Below, piece by piece: positions 8,497-18,900 of a stretch of DNA of 64,000 bases. The stretch's first letter is position 1; every line of letters begins with the position of its first letter. Source of the stretch: Pedobacter sp. KBS0701 (GTDB taxonomy: Bacteria > Bacteroidota > Bacteroidia > Sphingobacteriales > Sphingobacteriaceae); contig NZ_CP042171.1 in assembly GCF_005938645.2 (NCBI RefSeq), forward strand, positions 2,108,001-2,172,000. The letters run 5' to 3'. The position numbers and the translations under genes were made by a program. The notes under the pieces were generated by a model. The model saw nothing but the letters and a program-made list of their open reading frames with translations, did not search any database and had not been told where the DNA came from.

Positions 8497-10193
8497 GATA
8501 AATAAGGTTTTACATCTTTTTTATTGTATTTTTCCAGGTAACGGCCAAGGCCTAAATATTGCTGGTAATGCTGACGATAAAGCTTTTGCTTTTTCACATC
8601 AGGTTTGTATTCTTTCTCAAAACCAGTTCCCATGGCTGCCATCGCGGCTTCAATATTCGGATAAACACCTGCTGCTACTGCAGCGAACATAGCTGCACCT
8701 AAAGCACAGGTATGCTCGAAGCGGTGTATTCTGATTGGCATTTCCAATACATCTGCCATCATTTGCATAATATAAGCTGATTTTTTGGCTACACCACCAA
8801 TACCGATAATTCCTTTTACAGGTACACCTTGTTCGTTAAAGCGGTCTACAATAGCCTTGGCACCGAAACAGGTGGCTGCAGCTAAAGCACGGAAAAAACG
8901 TGGTGCGTCAGTTCCTAAACCTAAACCGGTTATGGCACCTTTAAGTTCCTGGTTTGCATCCGGTGTTCTACGACCGTTTAACCAGTCAACTGCCAGTTCT
9001 GCGTAATCATAGTCTTCTAAAGCTTCAGCTTGTTTACTTAAACTGGCTATAATTTTGGCCTCCAGCTCTTCTTTTAAAGCAATTGCCGTAGCTTCATCTA
9101 TTAGTGCCGATTCGGTCAATAAATGATTCAGTGGCCAGCTGATTAAATTTTTAAACCAGGCATAAACATCGCCAAAAGCAGATTGCCCCGCCTCTAAACC
9201 AGCCATCCCCGGAATTACAGAACCATTAACCTGTCCGCAGATACCGTTAATCAATTTGCCATCCAGATCCTGGTTAGGTGCAACCAAAATATCGCAGGTA
9301 CTGGTACCCATTACTTTACTCAGGTAATAAGGCTCAATTTGTCCGCCCACCGCGCCCATGTGCGCATCAAATGCGCCAACGCCCACAACTACATCCGTGT
9401 TTAAACCCAGTTTTGTAGCCCATTCTTCGCTCAATGTTCCCGCAGCAACATCAGAGGTATAGGTATCGGTGAATAGTTTATCTCTAAAGCCGGCTAAAAG
9501 CGGATCAAGACTACTAAAGAAATCTTCCGGAGGTAAACCGTTAAATTCTTCTGCCCAAAGTGCTTTATGGCCAGCAGCACAACGGCTGCGCTTCATTTCT
9601 TTAATATCATTTCCACCACAAAGTAAAAATGGAATCCAATCACAGTGTTCTACCCAGGATGCTGCAGCTTTTTTAATACTTGAATCGACCCTTAAAATAT
9701 ATAGCAATTTAGACCAGAACCATTCAGAAGAATAAATGCCACCAACATATTTAAGGTAATTGGTGCTGAATTTTGTAGCATGCTCATTAATCTCCGCGGC
9801 TTCTTTAACTGATGTATGGTCTTTCCAAAGCACAAACATGGCATTTGGATTCTCTTCAAAATCTTTGGTTAAAGCAAGGGGAGTACCTGTTGCATCAACA
9901 GCAACCGGGCTGGAGCCGGTTGTATCAACTGAAATACCTTTAACCAAATGCGCAATTTCTGCACCACCGGCTTTGGCCAGGCAATCTTTTATGGTGTGGG
10001 TTAAACCTTCAATATAATCTAAGGGATGCTGGCGGAACTGATTAACAGCGGGTTTACAATATAAACCTTTCTGCCATCTTGGATAAAGAAAAACAGATGA
10101 TGCTATTTCTTTCCCGTTTGCGGTATCGACTAGAACAGACCGGACAGAATCTGACCCGTAATCTACTCCAATTACATAGTTTGCGTTGCTCAT
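8493..10193 (-). CDS. araB: L-ribulokinase
   Basis: Phosphorylates L-ribulose to L-ribulose 5-phosphate. The FGGY-kinase N-terminal motif YVIGVDYGSDSVRSVLVD is at the start, with GISVDTTGSSPVAVD, GVGAFDAHMGAVGG (catalytic aspartate region), MGTSTCDILVAP and the C-terminal GIIGIGGVAKKSAYIMQMMA nucleotide-binding motif. 566 residues is normal for AraB. It is the first gene of the araB-araD-araA operon; a 12-bp inverted repeat sits five bases upstream of its start. No AraR-type Nudix regulator or arabinose transporter is present next to it, so regulator and uptake genes must be elsewhere. Confidence 0.96.
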   Translation of the reverse strand: MSNANYVIGVDYGSDSVRSVLVDTANGKEIASSVFLYPRWQKGLYCKPAVNQFRQHPLDYIEGLTHTIKDCLAKAGGAEIAHLVKGISVDTTGSSPVAVDATGTPLALTKDFEENPNAMFVLWKDHTSVKEAAEINEHATKFSTNYLKYVGGIYSSEWFWSKLLYILRVDSSIKKAAASWVEHCDWIPFLLCGGNDIKEMKRSRCAAGHKALWAEEFNGLPPEDFFSSLDPLLAGFRDKLFTDTYTSDVAAGTLSEEWATKLGLNTDVVVGVGAFDAHMGAVGGQIEPYYLSKVMGTSTCDILVAPNQDLDGKLINGICGQVNGSVIPGMAGLEAGQSAFGDVYAWFKNLISWPLNHLLTESALIDEATAIALKEELEAKIIASLSKQAEALEDYDYAELAVDWLNGRRTPDANQELKGAITGLGLGTDAPRFFRALAAATCFGAKAIVDRFNEQGVPVKGIIGIGGVAKKSAYIMQMMADVLEMPIRIHRFEHTCALGAAMFAAVAAGVYPNIEAAMAAMGTGFEKEYKPDVKKQKLYRQHYQQYLGLGRYLEKYNKKDVKPYLS

Positions 10194-10197
10194 AACA

Positions 10198-10228
10198 ATA
10201 AATAAATGTCTAATTAACGTTTATTTAT
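10198..10228 (-). promoter_or_regulatory. Candidate operator of the ara operon (inverted repeat)
   Basis: Arms ataaataaatgt (10198-10209) and acgtttatttat (10217-10228) match as inverted repeats at 11 of 12 positions around a 7-bp centre. The site lies immediately upstream of the araB start, where a repressor could block transcription or initiation. Bacteroidota control arabinose genes with Nudix-type AraR proteins; whether this is such a site is inference. Confidence 0.45.
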
Positions 10229-10336
10229 CCGGATTATAAAATTTTATGAAAATTTGTTAAAAAAAATATGCTGAAACATTTATCGGCTTGAAATAAATTT
10301 CAATAAAAAAGCGCTGCATTTCTGAAAGGCTTAACT

Positions 10337-10513
10337 TTAAATTCTTTTTGGAGTCAAATCAAAGGCGATATATTCAGGTTCGAAATGTCCTTGAGCACCA
10401 TCGCAAAAAATGATTTATTCTGAGAAAGGACGGAACGGCAAATGGATAAAACTTCTTTACCTTTAAGCCATAACGTCACCGTTTTTATCCACAATTTCGT
10501 ATCTCCTCCAATC
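10337..10513 (-). pseudogene. Decayed coding remnant with in-frame stops
   Basis: Read on the minus strand in a single frame, 59 codons give coding-like sequence (DWRRYEIVDKNGDVMA, and IIFCDGAQGHFEPEYIAFD near the end, then TPKRI and a stop) interrupted by three internal stop codons. No start codon is visible. The family is not recognised. The rest of the 10.23-10.72 kb interval shows nothing convincing. Confidence 0.35.
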
Positions 10514-10724
10514 TTTACTGATTATTTATTGTTATGTTAAGCAAGAAGCATTCACACCGAAATTAAAAGAAGAAGTGGAACACGCTTCGGAGTGAACGTA
10601 TGACGGGAAATATGATTGCTGAAAATGCTATTTTTATTGAGGATAGCTTGACGGTGATAAGGAATATCAGTATACAAAGATCATATAAATTTGAAATAAA
10701 CTATAGGCTTGAATTTCGTACATT

Positions 10725-11390
10725 ATGAAAAATATTAATTTGCTTCTTGGATTAATGCTCTGCCTGGCTGCTTGTAGAGATGAAAAGCCAAAAGTGGTTG
10801 TGGGTAAATCTGATACATCATTAAAAAAGATTGATAATATTGCAAAAGCCCCTGTTAGACCAACAACCGGGTATATTTCGGTTGAAACCTGGATCGATGA
10901 TTTTAAAAATTTCAGACGAGCGGTTTACCTTAAAGACAAAGCTAAACTGAAAACGTATTTTAATTTTCCGATTGTTGCCGATGAAAATTCCAGTTTATGG
11001 TTTATTGTGCAACTAAGTGAAACTGAGTGGAAAAAGCGGAAGGCAAAATATGCCCAGGCGGAACTATTTTATGAAGAAGATTTTGATCTTCATTTTGAAA
11101 AAATTTTCAATGCCGATTTTAGTAAAACCCTGATGAAAATCAAGACAAATAAACTTTTTAATGACCACCATTCTGAATCTCCTGTGTTTACAGTAACAGA
11201 TTACACTTACCAGATGTTAGCTGATGTTCAGCAAGGAGATACTGTCCTTTACTTAAATATGAGTTTTGGAAATAATGGTGTTGATGAAAATGGCAAAAAA
11301 GTAAGTGAAGGTGAATATAATAATATATATATGTTCAATATCGTGGATGGTAAAACCATCCTTTTTAAAGGGCTTACCATGGCCGGTTAG
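10725..11390 (+). CDS. Uncharacterised lipoprotein (221 aa)
   Basis: The first residues MKNINLLLGLMLCLAACRDE form a lipoprotein signal with lipobox LAAC, cysteine 17 being the anchor. The rest is a mixed alpha/beta soluble domain with charged, aromatic-rich segments (ETWIDDFKNFRRAVYLKDKA, SLWFIVQLSETEW) and no recognised family. The order 'exposed to a small phosphate-less domain, ending in TILFKGLTMAG' suggests a compact periplasmic or surface fold. It is followed 102 bp later by a second lipoprotein on the same strand and may be co-expressed with it. Function unknown. Confidence 0.75.
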   Translation: MKNINLLLGLMLCLAACRDEKPKVVVGKSDTSLKKIDNIAKAPVRPTTGYISVETWIDDFKNFRRAVYLKDKAKLKTYFNFPIVADENSSLWFIVQLSETEWKKRKAKYAQAELFYEEDFDLHFEKIFNADFSKTLMKIKTNKLFNDHHSESPVFTVTDYTYQMLADVQQGDTVLYLNMSFGNNGVDENGKKVSEGEYNNIYMFNIVDGKTILFKGLTMAG

Positions 11391-11492
11391 TAAATACCGT
11401 GAAAAAAGCAGGTAACAGAGCAAAAAAGGTGTTCATGCCAATTATTCGAAAAGACAGTATTAAACCGTTCATTAATTTAAAAAAATAGCGCT

Positions 11493-12242
11493 ATGAAAAT
11501 AATAGTCTATACGATTTGTTTAAGTGTAATAATTAATCTTTCGGCCTGCAAAAATGAGAAAAAGCAAACCACAAGCAATACTATTTCAGTGGTTAAGGAA
11601 AATATTGATACTGCAGGCAGAAAGGCCGAAGCTAAAAACAGGCTTGAGTTTCCGGAACCTGATTTCTCAAAAATGGGCAATAAAGTTGCAGCTTTAATTC
11701 CACCTGGTTATGATATCGATATGGAAGCCAACGGAGATTTAAATCATGATGGCATAGAAGATAAGGTAATCGTGTTAATGAAGACCAAAGACACCACTGC
11801 TCATCGGCTCGCCCTGATATTATTGAAAATGGATAATACCTATCGCGTTGATGCTAAATCCTTTTCAATTCTTGGTTCAAAATTCAGGGAAGACGGATAC
11901 CAGAATTATGATTTTGAAGATCTTAACATAGATAAAAATGGACAACTTATTTTTACACAGCAATCAACCGGACCCAACGGAAGTATAGAAAGTACTTTTA
12001 AATATATTAACAACGAGCTGGTTTTAACGCATATCAGCAGTTTTGCCATGGGTGCCGGTGGGCAAACTGAACTAAAGTTAGATTTGATTAAGGGTATTTT
12101 TGAGCAAACCAACATTAATACCATGAAAGAAGATATGCCAGCAGAAACCACTACCAAAAAGTATAAATTACCGAAGGTTTTATTCGCTAATAGCGACCCG
12201 AAAAATATCATGATAAATGCCTATAATAAAGTGGGTCAATAA
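11493..12242 (+). CDS. Uncharacterised lipoprotein with calcium-loop-like repeat (249 aa)
   Basis: Lipoprotein signal MKIIVYTICLSVIINLSAC with anchor cysteine 19. A mature segment DLNHDGIEDKVIVLM resembles the D-x-N-x-D-G-x-x-D loop of FG-GAP/VCBS and dockerin-like calcium sites, and a second, looser DLNIDKNGQLIF follows. This suggests a small beta-propeller-like or sensor domain at the cell surface, but no enzyme family is recognised. It stands between two other exported proteins of unknown function, 43 bp ahead of the next gene, so the three may form one transcription unit. Confidence 0.75.
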   Translation: MKIIVYTICLSVIINLSACKNEKKQTTSNTISVVKENIDTAGRKAEAKNRLEFPEPDFSKMGNKVAALIPPGYDIDMEANGDLNHDGIEDKVIVLMKTKDTTAHRLALILLKMDNTYRVDAKSFSILGSKFREDGYQNYDFEDLNIDKNGQLIFTQQSTGPNGSIESTFKYINNELVLTHISSFAMGAGGQTELKLDLIKGIFEQTNINTMKEDMPAETTTKKYKLPKVLFANSDPKNIMINAYNKVGQ

Positions 12243-12285
12243 TAAATCAAGCTGTAGTTCTTGTAACTAAACAAAATGTATCTAA

Positions 12286-13413
12286 ATGAAAAAATACTTA
12301 TTGATTTTAACATTACTATTGATAAACAAAGTATTTGCACAACAAGAAAACAGGATGACTAAAAATACATCAGGCAGATATGTACAGGGGAGTCAGAACG
12401 GAATCTATATTTACGATGATGGCAGTTTTGCGCTATTCGGCTACGCAACACTTGTGTTGGGAAAATATACTTTAAGCAATAACCAGATCAATTTTATACC
12501 TGATATTCCAAAGCAGGTTTTTACCGTTCTGGGAAGAAAGAATACGGCTGTAAAAAGTGGCGTGAAACTAACTTTTGCCAGTGGATTTTTAAATGACGGA
12601 CCAACTTATATCAAGTTCGATGATGATAGCCTGATGAATACTTTTGAGGAAGATTATGATGGCGGGGAGCCATACTATGTGATTGAATTGGCTCGAAGCC
12701 CGAAAACTTTAACCTTAGCTCAGAATACCATCAATCATCTATATCAAAACAATACCAATATTTTCAATTTAGATCATCATTTCAATGATTTTCTGCTCTT
12801 TCATCATAAAACTGTTGGCGAGCAGAAGCCTTTTTCGGCAACTTTTAAAACTGAAAATGGCAAAACCATTTTACAATCCCGTTGGGGTGATTTTAAGAAG
12901 AATGAAACAGGTGCTGATGCGGAGTTTGATACCTTTATCAGTAATTATAAAAAGCAACAGCAAAAAGGTAAGGAAGCGAAAGAATTTTACTTTAACAATG
13001 AATTGAAAACTGCCAATGGCTTTAATTATTTATCTGAAGCGTTTTCAGTTTTTGATATTAACAACTACATTTTAGATGAATCGTCTAATAAATTTATCCG
13101 AAAAGATATCTATAAAAAAGGTACTGATTATACCAATGCGGTTGCAGCAGATTATCATGATGAAAGTTACCTTTTAAAGTATGATGATATTAAAGTTGTT
13201 GAGCAAACGCTTACTGATTTTGGTAAAGTAAAGATAGGCCCAAAAGCATTGTTCAAGAAAGCTGGTTTAAATCAAAATGGTAATGGTTCTCAGAAAGAGA
13301 AAAAGTCAACCTTGCCTTTGATTACGGAACCATTAAAAACATTAGACACACAGTATCCGACAAAAGCAGAACCAGTTAAAATTGAAACGCCAAAAATTAA
13401 GAAGAAAAATTAG
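12286..13413 (+). CDS. Uncharacterised secreted protein (375 aa)
   Basis: A classical signal peptide MKKYLLILTLLLINKVFAQQ is cleaved after FAQ. The N-terminal third (SGRYVQGSQNGIYIYDDGSF, GYATLVLGKYTLSNNQINF) is beta-rich and resembles repeated strand-turn segments seen in secreted Bacteroidota proteins. The C-terminus is lysine- and proline-rich low-complexity sequence ending KKKN. No catalytic motif or named domain is recognised. It is the last of three same-strand exported-protein genes and converges on the minus-strand lipoprotein gene at 13460. Confidence 0.7.
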   Translation: MKKYLLILTLLLINKVFAQQENRMTKNTSGRYVQGSQNGIYIYDDGSFALFGYATLVLGKYTLSNNQINFIPDIPKQVFTVLGRKNTAVKSGVKLTFASGFLNDGPTYIKFDDDSLMNTFEEDYDGGEPYYVIELARSPKTLTLAQNTINHLYQNNTNIFNLDHHFNDFLLFHHKTVGEQKPFSATFKTENGKTILQSRWGDFKKNETGADAEFDTFISNYKKQQQKGKEAKEFYFNNELKTANGFNYLSEAFSVFDINNYILDESSNKFIRKDIYKKGTDYTNAVAADYHDESYLLKYDDIKVVEQTLTDFGKVKIGPKALFKKAGLNQNGNGSQKEKKSTLPLITEPLKTLDTQYPTKAEPVKIETPKIKKKN

Positions 13414-13459
13414 ATCTCATAGATAATCCCTGATTTAAGGTAAACTAATTTCCGGACCC

Positions 13460-14005
13460 TTACTTTTCAAATTCCACCCAGTCTTTCAGGATGTAAACTG
13501 GAATTTGTACCTGTTGCGCCTGTACAACACTGGCTTTTATGAAGCTACCTGTGCTACCGATGTATGTAATGGATGTATTTTGCATTTCTGAGGTAGCATA
13601 ATAGGCACCATAAGGACAACGGTATGGATTTCCTTTAACATCTGTTGTAAATACCGAAAAGAGTATGAGTTTCCGCGAGTTCGTATCCGGCTTTTCATAA
13701 CCGAAAATCCTGTAATCGGCCCTGATGTTTCCATAGATGGTTAGAGTGCTATCATTTAGATTTATTGTTGCTTTTTGATAGGCTTCTTCGCTCATCTGCG
13801 TGGCTCCAATGTTTCTGATCGTATCTCTTCCGGCTGTTGTTTTTGCGAGCTGATTTTTCTTTTCAAGAGATTTAATGCTACCCGAAATGGTTTTTTCTGC
13901 CACAGGCTGATGTTGAATTTTCTGGTGTGATTGATCCTGGCAGCTTGTCATCATCATCATAAAGACGACCATTAAACAGCTTTTAAGTTGTGGCGATGCA
14001 TTCAT
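13460..14005 (-). CDS. Uncharacterised lipoprotein (181 aa)
   Basis: The signal has a methionine-rich core (VVFMMMMTSC) with the lipobox cysteine about 22 residues from the start. After a Q/H/K-rich linker, the mature part (TMSEEAYQKATINL-like segment, LTIYGNIRADYRIFGYEKPD, TYIGSTGSFIKASVV) looks like a small beta domain of unknown function. It converges with the secreted-protein gene on the left and is divergent from the sigma-factor gene starting at 14211. No family is recognised. Confidence 0.7.
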   Translation of the reverse strand: MNASPQLKSCLMVVFMMMMTSCQDQSHQKIQHQPVAEKTISGSIKSLEKKNQLAKTTAGRDTIRNIGATQMSEEAYQKATINLNDSTLTIYGNIRADYRIFGYEKPDTNSRKLILFSVFTTDVKGNPYRCPYGAYYATSEMQNTSITYIGSTGSFIKASVVQAQQVQIPVYILKDWVEFEK

Positions 14006-14210
14006 TGTTATCGTTTTATGTTTATTGATTTAATAGATGCTAAAATATAAAAATAAGCGGCATTAAATGATTAACGTTATTGCTGTAACCGTGATACTGC
14101 CGGCATGAGCTATTCTATAGGTTTCAAATACAGCCACTTGGTAAAATTGAACGGGCTGTTGCGATTTTCAGAATCAAAGTATATATTTAGCCCTTCTTTA
14201 ATCTGTTTTA

Positions 14211-14747
14211 ATGGAGATTTCTGACCAAATTTTATTAAAAGACCTCCAGAATGGTAATCAATCTGCTTATGAGCTGGTGTTTAAAAAATATTATAAGGCG
14301 CTGGCTTTAAAAGCGTATCTGATGCTGGAGAACGAAATGGAGGCGGAAGACCTGGTTCAGAACCTTTTCATCTCCATGTGGGAGAAATCACAATTTCTTT
14401 CTGTTAATACTGCGTTGAAGGCCTATCTTTTCAAGGCGGTACATAACCAATGCCTCATGTGCCTCAGAAAAAGAAAAACCGATCAGCAGCGGCTGGATGA
14501 ATATACCAATACACTTGATTTGATTACAGACGAAGAATTTTTATCAGATGCGGCGCATGAAAAAATGATTCAGTATGCGCTGGAAGAACTACCCACGCAA
14601 CGTCAGAAAGCTTTTCAACTGGTATATTTAGAAGATAAAAAATATAAAGAAGCCGCAACAGAAATGGGTTTATCTGTCAACTCTGTTAAGACACACCTGA
14701 AACTCGCCGTTAAAATGTTGCAGGAAAAATTGATTTCATTCAGATAA
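14211..14747 (+). CDS. ECF-type RNA polymerase sigma factor
   Basis: 178 residues with sigma region 2 (YELVFKKYYKALALKAY, then AEDLVQNLFISMWEK) and region 4 (YALEELPTQRQKAFQLVYLE followed by a helix-turn-helix with YKEAATEMGLSVNSVKTHL). This is the FecI/SigZ-like group that Bacteroidota pair with FecR anti-sigma proteins and STN-type SusC receptors. It probably activates the downstream operon when the receptor is loaded with its ligand. The FecR gene follows after 42 bp, in the same direction. The start ATG at 14211 gives the full region 2; no better start lies upstream. Confidence 0.92.
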   Translation: MEISDQILLKDLQNGNQSAYELVFKKYYKALALKAYLMLENEMEAEDLVQNLFISMWEKSQFLSVNTALKAYLFKAVHNQCLMCLRKRKTDQQRLDEYTNTLDLITDEEFLSDAAHEKMIQYALEELPTQRQKAFQLVYLEDKKYKEAATEMGLSVNSVKTHLKLAVKMLQEKLISFR

Positions 14748-14789
14748 ACATTCACCTAATTTAAACATTAATGCATCTATCAATTAGCG

Positions 14790-15920
14790 ATGGAATATAA
14801 AGAGGAATATATTAAAGGGCTTCTGTTTGAAAAAATGGCGGGAACGATCAGTGATGGCGATGATACAATTGCAGAAAAAGCAATCGCTGATATTCCTGAA
14901 ATTAAAGCATACTGGCTGAAGCTGAAAACGAAAATGGATGAGCCTGGTGCCGCAACATTTTTATCATCACTGGATGAAAAAGCAGCGTGGCAAAAACTAA
15001 GTCCAAAACTGGCAGATCAAAAAACAAAACCACTTTTTTACCGGAATTTAAAATACATTGCTGTTGCAGCCACGCTCTTGATCGGTATGCCGCTGGTATG
15101 GCATTTTTATGCAGATAAAGGCAGTAGTCATGGTCCTTCGCCATCAGCTATCCAAACTAATCAGGTATACCTGAAAACCAGTGACGGCAGGACGATTGAA
15201 CTCAACACTGACCGTAACATTAACCAGAATGGTTTAAACGGACAAGCCAGAGCAAATGAACTGACTTATCATGCAGACCAGGCCACTGACGCAGATCAGG
15301 CTACGCTATATGTTCCGGCCACTAAAGACTATAAGATAAGACTGCCGGATGGTACACAAGTGTGGATGAATTCGGCTTCTACTTTGAAATTTCCCTATAA
15401 CTTTAATCAGCAGATCAGGGAAGTTTATTTAACCGGTGAGGCTTATTTTGAAGTGGCACATGAAAAGAAACGAAAATTTATAGTGCATACAGCATTTGCC
15501 GATGTTCAGGTTCATGGTACTTCCTTTAACGTAAATGCTTATGATCAGGTAAGTTTTTCTACTGCACTTGTAGAAGGATCGGTTTCGGCTGTAAAAGACC
15601 GGCAGCTCATTGATTTAAAACCAGGCGAACAGGTGAACGCCATCCGGGATCGCCTCACTAAGCAACCTTTTGATGCACAGGAACTGTTGTCCTGGCGCAA
15701 GGGACTTTATTATTTCCACAATCGCTCGTTAGGCGATATTGCCCGGGTGCTTAGGCGCTGGTTTGATGTGAAAGTAGTTTTCAGTACACCCGATTTAGCG
15801 GAGCAAACCTTCACAGGCGAGGTCAATAAAACCATGCCACTTAAGGTGGTACTTTCCAATCTGGAGCTCAGTTCGGGCATTCGGGCACAGCTCAAAAATG
15901 GTATATTAATTTTTAAATAA
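14790..15920 (+). CDS. FecR-family anti-sigma factor / transmembrane sensor
   Basis: Inner-membrane regulator that holds the neighbouring sigma factor until the SusC receptor signals. A cytoplasmic N-terminal part of about 85 residues precedes one membrane segment (YIAVAATLLIGMPLVWHF). The periplasmic FecR domain contains DYKIRLPDGTQVWMNSAST, LTGEAYFEVAHEKKRKF and VHGTSFNVNAY. The C-terminal DUF4974-like domain (LGDIARVLRRWFDVKVVF, QTFTGEVNKT) contacts the receptor's STN domain in characterised systems. 376 residues is typical. It lies 42 bp after the sigma gene and 76 bp before the SusC gene. Confidence 0.92.
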   Translation: MEYKEEYIKGLLFEKMAGTISDGDDTIAEKAIADIPEIKAYWLKLKTKMDEPGAATFLSSLDEKAAWQKLSPKLADQKTKPLFYRNLKYIAVAATLLIGMPLVWHFYADKGSSHGPSPSAIQTNQVYLKTSDGRTIELNTDRNINQNGLNGQARANELTYHADQATDADQATLYVPATKDYKIRLPDGTQVWMNSASTLKFPYNFNQQIREVYLTGEAYFEVAHEKKRKFIVHTAFADVQVHGTSFNVNAYDQVSFSTALVEGSVSAVKDRQLIDLKPGEQVNAIRDRLTKQPFDAQELLSWRKGLYYFHNRSLGDIARVLRRWFDVKVVFSTPDLAEQTFTGEVNKTMPLKVVLSNLELSSGIRAQLKNGILIFK

Positions 15921-15996
15921 TTTTTTTCTTCAGCCATTCACCCATTTCAGTTAAAGTTGCATCTTAAGGAAAACCACTTATAAACTTTTAACTGTT

Positions 15997-18900
15997 ATGA
16001 AAAAAAATCTTACCCGAAAGAGTCGGCTTTGCTTGCCAATTGTTTTTATACTGCTTTTTACAGTGGTGATGGGCGCTCAATCCCAGGCTATAGGTAAAAT
16101 CAACATGGAAGGCAAAAACATCAGCTTTGCGTCGGTATTTAAGAATATTAATGCGCAAACTGGCCTTACTGTTTTCTATAGCAATAAAATTCTGAATGAT
16201 TCGGAGAAAATTACCGTCAGCTTTAAGCAGGCCGAACTGGATGAAGTGCTGAATGTCAGCCTGAAAGGTAAGGGACTCAGCTGGACGGTTAAAGAAAATT
16301 ATATCATTTTGCAAAAGGCCATCGCAAAGCCGGCGGCCGAAGAGCATAAACCTACGGTATTGGCCAGTCCAAAAGCAGAAGATAAAACCGGGCTCATTAC
16401 TGATGAAAATGGTTCGCCTATCCCCGGTGCAGGTATAAAAATAAAAGGCAACAGCAGCGGAGGAACGGTCAGCGATCAGAATGGACGCTATAAAATTAAT
16501 GCAAATGCCGGTGATATCCTTATTTTTTCCTATGTGGGTTATACACCACAGGAAATATCGGTAGGAAGCGATAACCAGATTAATGTGAAATTACTTCCCC
16601 TGAATCAGAATTTAAATGAGGTGGTGGTGGTAGGTTATGGTGTTCAGAAGAAGGTGAATTTAACGGGAGCTGTTTCACAGATTTCGGGTAAAGATCTTGC
16701 CGCACGACCTGCCGGACAAACTTCAGCAGCACTGCAAGGTATGGCACCAGGGGTTACGGTAAGGCAAAGTTCGGGCCGGCCGGGTGGCGATGCCGGTACC
16801 ATCAGGATTAGGGGAATTGGAACGATCAGCGATCCTAACCCGTTGGTGATGATTGACGGGATTGAGGGCAGTATGAATAATATTGATCCGAACCTGATTG
16901 AATCTATCTCCATCTTAAAAGATGCTGCGTCGGCTTCTATTTATGGTTCAAGAGCAGCAAACGGTGTGATCCTCGTTACCACAAAAAGAGCCGCTGCTGA
17001 TCAGGTCAGCATTTCCTACAACAATTATATTGGCTGGCAGGAGCCAACCAACATGCCCGATCTGGTAGATGCGCTTGACCACATGCTTTTAACCAATGAG
17101 GCTTATGTCAATACTGGCCGTACCGCTCTATATTCTGACGCACTTATTCAGAAATACCGGGAGCAGAATGGCGCCAGTTCTGATCTTTACCCGAATACCG
17201 ACTGGCAGAAAGAAACCTTAACCGGCTCGGGCTTGCAGCAAAGTCATTTTTTAACTATACAGGGCGGCACCCAAAAGGTAAAGCTGCTGGGTTCATTCGG
17301 GTTACTTGACCAGAAAGGGATCATCGAAAATTCGGGTTTCAAAAGATATACCATCAGAAGTAATGCGGATATTGCTTTTTCAGATAAGTTGAAGGCCAGG
17401 ATAGATCTTCAGTACGTCAATGCCATCACCACTGATCCTTCAGCAACTTCTGATGCCATTTTTCAATGGATGAACAGTATTCCGGCCAATCAGATCGGGG
17501 TGAACCAAAGTGGCCAGTGGGGGGTGGGATGGAATGGATTCAATCCCATTTCAGCAGGTAAAGAAGGGGGAGCTAACCGTACCAATGCACCTTTTGGCAG
17601 CATTAACGCAGCACTGAATTATAAGCCTGTTGAATGGTTAGAAATGGAAGCCGTTTATTCGCCAAAGTATGCCTTATCTTCATCTAAAAATTTCCGGAAA
17701 GCCATTCAGTCTTACCTGCCCAATGGGGCCACCAGCTATTTAACGCCTGCACTCAGTTCATTAACGCAATACAACAGTCAGTCTTTTTTTAACAATATGC
17801 GTGCAACGGTAACCGCATCCAAAACTTTTGGAGACCATAATCTTAAATTACTGGCCGGTGCATCAAGGGAAGACTATTTTAATCAATGGACCAATGCCTA
17901 CCGCGATACCTATATTTTACCAGATTATCCTGTATTAAATGCGGGCTCTGCCCAAAACCAGCAGGCTACCGGCAGTGAAGAAGAATGGGCCCTGCAATCG
18001 CTTTTCAGCAGGTTTAACTACGTGTATAAAAATAAGTACCTTCTGGAGCTCAATGCCCGTTACGATGGTTCTTCCCGTTTTTCGGCTGGTAATAAATACG
18101 GGTTTTTTCCTTCAGCTTCTGCAGGCTGGCGCATATCGGAAGAAAATTTTATGGCCGGTTTAAAAAATGTAATCAGTGAGGCTAAACTTCGTGTATCATG
18201 GGGTAAACTGGGTAATCAGAACATCGGTACCTATCCGTCTATCACCACCATTTTGCTGGAGTCTTATACGCTTGGAAAGCAGATTGTGAATACGGCTGCT
18301 TTGAATACCCTGGCCAACAAGCTGATTTCGTGGGAAAGTACCGAGGAAAAAAATATTGGTTTAGATCTTACTCTCTTTAAGAACCTGAACATCACGGCAG
18401 ATTATTACAGGAGAAGAACGAGCGACATTTTGTTACCGCTTGATATCCCCTTAATTGTAGGTTTTGAAAAACCTTATCAAAATGCCGGTGTAGTGGATAA
18501 TATCGGCTGGGAGCTGGGGCTTACTTACCGGGGAAAGCTGAATGAATTTAATTACAATGTAAGTTTCAATATTTCCGACGTGAAAAATACGGTAATTGAT
18601 ATGCGTGGAATTAATCAGACAGGTTTAACCGTCAACCGTGAAGGTTATCCCATTGCATCGCTTTTTGGCTACCAGGCAGATGGATTGTTCGCTTCAGATG
18701 CCGAGGTGGCTACCCATGCCAAGCAGTTTGGATCAGTTAAGGCAGGTGATATCCGATATGTTGATCAAAACGGAGACAATATCATTAACGAATCAGATAA
18801 GATTGTGATGGGCAGCACCATTCCACGCTATACCTTTGCCACCAATCTAAGCGGTTCATACAAAGGCTTTGATTTTTCAGTGCTGGTTCAGGGTGTTGGC

